A DNA stretch of 64,000 nucleotides, taken from contig CAIIXF020000006.1 of assembly GCA_903813345.2 (NCBI GenBank), positions 29,519,936 through 29,583,935 of the forward strand, in the 5' to 3' direction. Made by a program: the position numbers and the translations under genes. The DNA comes from Owenia fusiformis (Eukaryota > Annelida > Polychaeta > Sabellida > Oweniidae). Each line of letters begins with the position of its first letter. Position 1 is the first letter of the stretch. This document shows positions 59,261 through 64,000 of the stretch, in pieces. A model generated the notes under the pieces. It saw only the letters and a program-made list of their open reading frames with translations, had not been told where the DNA came from and did not search any database.

Positions 59261-62200
59261 TTGTATCAGATGCTGGCACAGTTTTGCCGGAAGTTTGCAA
59301 GAAGTAACTTTTGGCAATGCAGTATGTTAGAGTAACCTAGTAGGTGTAAGAAAATATAAGGTGATGGCCTTTAAAGTGGTAAAAACAATTTTCACGGCCG
59401 AATTGGACTTCAATTCCTGCGATTTCAGGGGGTACTATAAGACTATTTCATAACATAAAGGATATAGTTGCTATTGTTCTGTTTTCTACAGCACACATTA
59501 CTAGTCCAAAGATGAATAATATCCTAAAGTTATAGGCCGATATCTGTATTAGTCTCAGAAATATTGCAATTAATAGGAAAAATATGCAATTTTAGTCATT
59601 TTTAAGTCTCGCGTATCTTATATTTGTAGCTTCCAGCAAAAGATGGCAGCTTAAATAGCTCAAAATTGTTTTCTAAAAACTAATTCAAGCTTTGTTTGAT
59701 ATTGTAATACAATTATAATAATGATAATGTACTATTTATGATTTTTAATATGACTTTATAGTACCCTACCCCTGGAAAGTGGGCGTGGTCAATGTTATCA
59801 TTTTGCAGCATACAATTAAAAACTAATATTGATAGAAAGCAAATCAATGCATTTTTAACATTTTCACTTGTTACTTGACATTGTAATTCATTCATTACTA
59901 AAATATAGGACTCAACATATTTTATATATACGTTTTCAATTTTGTACAATGTACTAGTATCATGATGAAATCTAATAGGCTGGTTCATTTTCAGTGTTCA
60001 CTAGGCTAATGCATGAAATGTAAGTCACAGTGTTTCCATATTACCTTTGCAATGAGAAAGTACCACGAAGACTACATAATATGAGCAGTTTCAAGGTCCT
60101 AATACTAATACTTACCGATCTATCGGCGTTCAAAAATAGAGAAAGCTGTCGTGAGTGCAGTTTTAACTAACTTTGAACTGAAACTGCTGCTTAATGAATA
60201 TTTTTCTCAACATCTTTGACTTTTTTAGACCCCAAACATAAGATACCAAGACATAATGCTACCAAGTTCTGATATTGGAAGTTTCAGAGCTCTAGATCAA
60301 ATATTCACTTCTGCATGTACTTTTAAAAAGAGGCAAAAGGACAAAAAACCTGTCAGATATCGTGAAAAATATGAAAGATGCACCATTCAGAACAATTTAT
60401 CTCTTAAATGTTACTTTTATTTGACATAATTTCTGATTCTGCCTCCAGTTAGTACCACCAATAATACATATGAGAAGACTTTAACGTCATAGTAAGTGGA
60501 AGTACAGATCTATTGGCTTCTGAAAATGGGAAAAGCTGTAGCAAGTATGTTTTTCACCAGTTTTTCATCTAAGACTGCAACTTTCTGAATTTTCTTTTTA
60601 CAAACTGCACAGTAAGACCAAAGACATTAAAGGAAACCTGGTCATTGTACCACCAATAATAAGTAAAAATAATGTGTTTACTTTAATTCCAAGGCATCTG
60701 AATTGATAAATAAATGAAATCAGTACTTTATTGTATTTTGGGACAAAATTCACTGTTTGAATGCTTAAGCTTGACATCACAGTATCAAGTGAAAGATACG
60801 TTGTTATATACAGCTATATATCACTTTAACTGACTTTACTCTTCAATTTGAAATATGCCTGGCCATTTTTAGAAAAATGCGACGGAGGGCAAAGAGGGTG
60901 CATGGTATAATTGGTAATTAAGCTCTTCTAGAGTTTAAAGCTCCCACAATTTTTAAAAACGAAATGGAGAATAACATGTGAAAGTATAGGATGGACTAAT
61001 TGTTCCAAGAAAGTTTTTGAAAGTAACATTGCATGAAATATTTAAGCAAGAGATATGTTCCAAAATACTTTCAGGTAGAAATAAAGCTCCGTAATGTAAA
61101 AACAATGTATTCTCAGTATTCAATAATAACATTCTTTATAGGTTTTTTGGTCTTAAGCATATCAGTGATTATCCCATGGTTGCAAGGATATAGATCGAAT
61201 ATCACATGAAGATATATTTGATATGTGGATCAAGTTATAATATTTTAGCAAAAAGTTCACAAACCATCGAATATCACTTTTAAACTATCGAATATCACGT
61301 CTTAAAAAGTGATATTCGGTGGTTTGAAAAGTGATATTCGATGGTTTCGAATTTTTTCAAAAAAAAATTTCTTTTTACATTTTTTAATTATTTTCAAAAA
61401 TATTAAAAAAAAATTTCAACATTTTTTCACAATTTTTTTTCAATTATTTTTTCAAATTTTTTCTCGAATTATATTTTTCACATTTTTTCAAAAATATCAA
61501 TTATATCCACTCATGGATACAAATATCTTCACTCACTCGCTGCGCTCACTCATGAAAATATCAATATCCACTCTTGGATATAAATGATATTTTTTCAAAA
61601 CCATAGGATATTCCTATATTATATCAATTCGGATGCTGAAGTCACTATAATACGAGATGTAACTCCTAGTAAGCACTTCAAGTTTCAGTTCTAAATAAAA
61701 TACAGTTTAGTTAAAAAATTGTTAAGAATACATACATTTTTTCACAATCACAATTTCACCATTTCTGACTGTATTTTGCATATTTTTAGGTGTCAATGGT
61801 TCAATGATTATTTGATATACGGTAACCTCCTGAAATTACTGTCATATATATTTGGTGGTACAGTGATATGGAATCCTGTCTTTTGGGGTCTCACGGAATT
61901 CTTGTTTTAGAGAAGAAAATCCTGAAAGCTGCAGTTTAATATTATGAATTATAGGTGAAAATTGCACTTGCTACACTGCTTCTCCCATTTTTATATGCTA
62001 ATAAATCTGTAACTACACTTACTATGACCTTAAGTCTACTCATATGTATTATTGGTATTACTAACTAGAGGCAGAATCAGAAATTATGGTAAATAAAAGT
62101 AAAATTTAAGAGATAAATTGTTCTGAATAGTGCATTTTATCACATTTTTTCGTGATATCTGACTGCATTTTGTGTCTTTTTAAGAGTCCATGTAGATATG

Positions 62201-63397
62201 AATACTTGATCTAGAGCTCTGAAATTTTCAATACCAGAATTTGGAAGCACTATGTCTTGATATCCTGTGTTTGGACTCTAACCAAATTACAGTTGTTGAG
62301 AAAAAAAATTCATAAGTAGCAGTTTTAATTCAAAATTAGTTGAAACAGCACTCAAGACAGCTTTCCTCATTTTTGAAAGCCGATAGATCGGCAAGCATTT
62401 ACACCATGATCTTGAATCTGGGCATACATATTCTTAATGGCACTATCTCATTGCCCAGATATTGTGGAAACATTGTGACTTATATTCCATGTGATAGTAA
62501 GCAATGAAAATGGACTTGTTGCATTGTGGCGGACCCCATACAAAACAAACATAGGGGTATGGGGGGGGGGGGGGGGTTAAACGTTGATCAGTTCTGCTAT
62601 TTTTTGTGGCTATTGGTCATATAGTAGATCATTTTGTCAAAAGGTAAGGGTGATTCGAGAAAAAGTTTGTAAATTGAAACAGCCTATTAGATTTCATTAT
62701 GATACATTGTACAAAATTGAAATCGTATATATAAAATATGTAGAGTCCTATATTTTAATAATAAATGAATTACATTGTCAAGTAACAAGTGAAGATGTTT
62801 TATATGCATTGATTTGCTTTCTATCAATACAAGTTTTTAATTGTATGCTGCAAAATGATAACATTGACCACGTCCACTTTCCAGGGGTAGGGTACTTTAA
62901 AGTCATATTAAAAATCATAAATAGTACATTATCATCATTATAATTGTATTACAATATCAAACAAAGCTTGAATTAGTTTTTAGAAAACAATTTTGAGCTA
63001 TTTAAGCTGCCATCTTTTGCTGGAAGCTACAAATATAAGATACGCGAGACTTAAAAATGACTAAAATTGCGTATTTTTTTCCTATTAATTGCAATATTTC
63101 TGAGACTAATACAGATATCGGCCTATAACTTTAGGATATTATTCATCTTTGGACTAGTAATGTGTGCTGTAGAAAGCAGAACAATAGCAACTATATCCTT
63201 TATGTTATGAAATAGTCTTATAGTACCCCCTGAAATCGCAGGAATTGAAGTCCAATTCGGCCGTGAAAATTGTTTTTACCACTTTAAAGGCCATCACCTT
63301 ATATTTTCTTACACCTACTAGGTTACTCTAACATACTGCATTGCCAAAAGTTACTTCTTGCAAACTTCCGGCAAAACTGTGCCAGCATCTGATACAA
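59261..63397. mobile_element. 4.1-kb near-palindrome in or after LMF2
   Basis: TTGTATCAGATGCTGGCACA at 59261 is answered by its complement ending at 63397. The first ~740 bp of the arms are very similar (TTTTGCCGGAAGTTTGCAAG, TTTCAGGGGGTACTATAAGA, CCCTACCCCTGGAAAGTGGG). The following ~600 bp are recognisable but diverged (CGATCTATCGGC, CAGAGCTCTAGATCAA). The centre near 61265-61345 is itself a small palindrome (AAACCATCGAATATCAC and complement). The right arm carries an extra G run at 62561. No transposase and no flanking duplication are visible. Confidence 0.85.
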
Positions 63398-63475
63398 ATA
63401 AACAAAGTGTCAGTTTATGGATCTGTATAGACAATGTCACAACAGCACTATTTCTTGCAAAATAAAATATCACAT

Positions 63476-63481
63476 TTTATT
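63476..63481 (-). terminator. Poly(A) signal for the right-edge gene
   Basis: AATAAA on the minus strand (GACTAATAAAATGTG), 184 bp after the TGA at 63665-63667. Confidence 0.45.
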
Positions 63482-63664
63482 AGTCTTAAGTAGATAAATA
63501 TATTGGTTCAAATAAACCCTATGCAATCATGAAGTTAATTGTAATGAAGTGCTGATAACTTCATTTTCTTTCATAATTATTCCTCTAAATATCTTTTCTC
63601 AAATGTTGCTCTTTGTCTTTTCATGTCTTTGAAAATAGTATTGACCCTTTTGTCACATTTTATT

Positions 63665-64000
63665 TCACTGCAATGCTATAGAGTAAATGGCACCTTGACT
63701 GAATGATGTTAGTTCTTGCATGATATCCTTGATCTGATTAAATAGTTCATGTGCACTTTGGGGCTCTGTGGTCCTCACAGTCGTCGATATGATATAGTCA
63801 TACATGGCTGCATTTAACTTCCGTTCAATCAACACAACGCCATTTTCAATAGTTGCATATGTCAGATCTCTCCAGTCAATACGACTTTTGACAAAATCCT
63901 GTATCCGCGCAAGCAGTTTTTCAAATAGTCCATCAGGCACTTGAATTGGGAATGTATATGTGAGTTCTTGCTCGGTATGGTCACTAGGCAACTCAGGCGG
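63665..64000 (-). CDS. Last exon of a gene entering from the right; COR-domain-like
   Basis: An open minus-strand frame runs from the window edge to a TGA at 63665, about 111 codons, with no in-frame ATG needed inside the window. It contains YTFPIQVPDGLFEKLLARI, KSRIDWRDLTY, GVVLIERKL and IKDIMQELTSF, and ends in YSIALQ. The PxGLFxxLLARI and WRD pattern recalls the C-terminal part of COR domains in LRR-Roc-COR proteins such as MFHAS1-like ones. This is pattern memory, not alignment. It is read from the opposite strand to LMF2. Confidence 0.5.
   Translation of the reverse strand, partial: PPELPSDHTEQELTYTFPIQVPDGLFEKLLARIQDFVKSRIDWRDLTYATIENGVVLIERKLNAAMYDYIISTTVRTTEPQSAHELFNQIKDIMQELTSFSQGAIYSIALQ

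Noticed and set aside
61309-61587. Phe/Ile-rich 92-codon ORF
   Set aside because: T-rich low-complexity sequence near the centre of the 4.1-kb palindrome.
1-64000. tRNA or rRNA genes
   Set aside because: I noticed no cloverleaf-like A/B box pair or rRNA-like block, but I could not scan exhaustively by eye.

Overview
The window is nuclear DNA of an animal: AT-rich, with genes split into many short exons by GT-AG introns, metazoan protein families and a very high load of transposon debris. I cannot name the species. The gene set and the CCGT-rich and GGCCGCCATT-type repeats would fit a marine invertebrate bilaterian, but this is an inference. Introns were placed by hand from splice signals, reading phase and family alignment.

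Layout. 1-2955: two tandem dimers of a ~183-bp repeat split by a 2.2-kb inverted-repeat element. 2956-9983 (minus): a SIRT3-type mitochondrial sirtuin; eight exons join in phase and the last exon is uncertain. 9984-16588: no gene, only fold-back elements and short repeats. 16589-19185 (plus): a short-chain dehydrogenase whose second exon does not join in frame. 19227-21404: three palindromic MITEs. 23612-27418 (plus): a complete Shaw/Kv3-type potassium channel of 557 residues, followed by a minisatellite, a 4.6-kb fold-back element and a three-exon coding tail (34556-35742) that could be an alternative channel C-terminus. 37172-50614 (minus): a complete 15-exon condensin II subunit H2 gene (NCAPH2, 606 residues) whose introns carry a LINE fragment, a mariner relic and MITEs. 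53219-58379 (plus): the first seven exons of lipase maturation factor 2 (LMF2). 59261-63397: a 4.1-kb palindrome. 63665-64000 (minus): the last exon of a gene entering from the right, possibly of the LRR-Roc-COR class.

The genes belong to unrelated pathways: mitochondrial deacylation, membrane excitability, chromosome condensation and ER lipase folding. One arrangement stands out. NCAPH2 and LMF2 lie head to head here, and I recall the same divergent pairing at human 22q13.33, so this may be an old linkage kept by a shared promoter region.

The other theme is DNA that folds on itself. More than ten palindromic or inverted-repeat elements are present, several nested. Three MITE families have CAC-starting tips and 5-bp target duplications, a combination known from Transib/RAG-type transposons. 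One carries a TTAA-flanked insertion, and a related copy elsewhere in the window shows the empty site.
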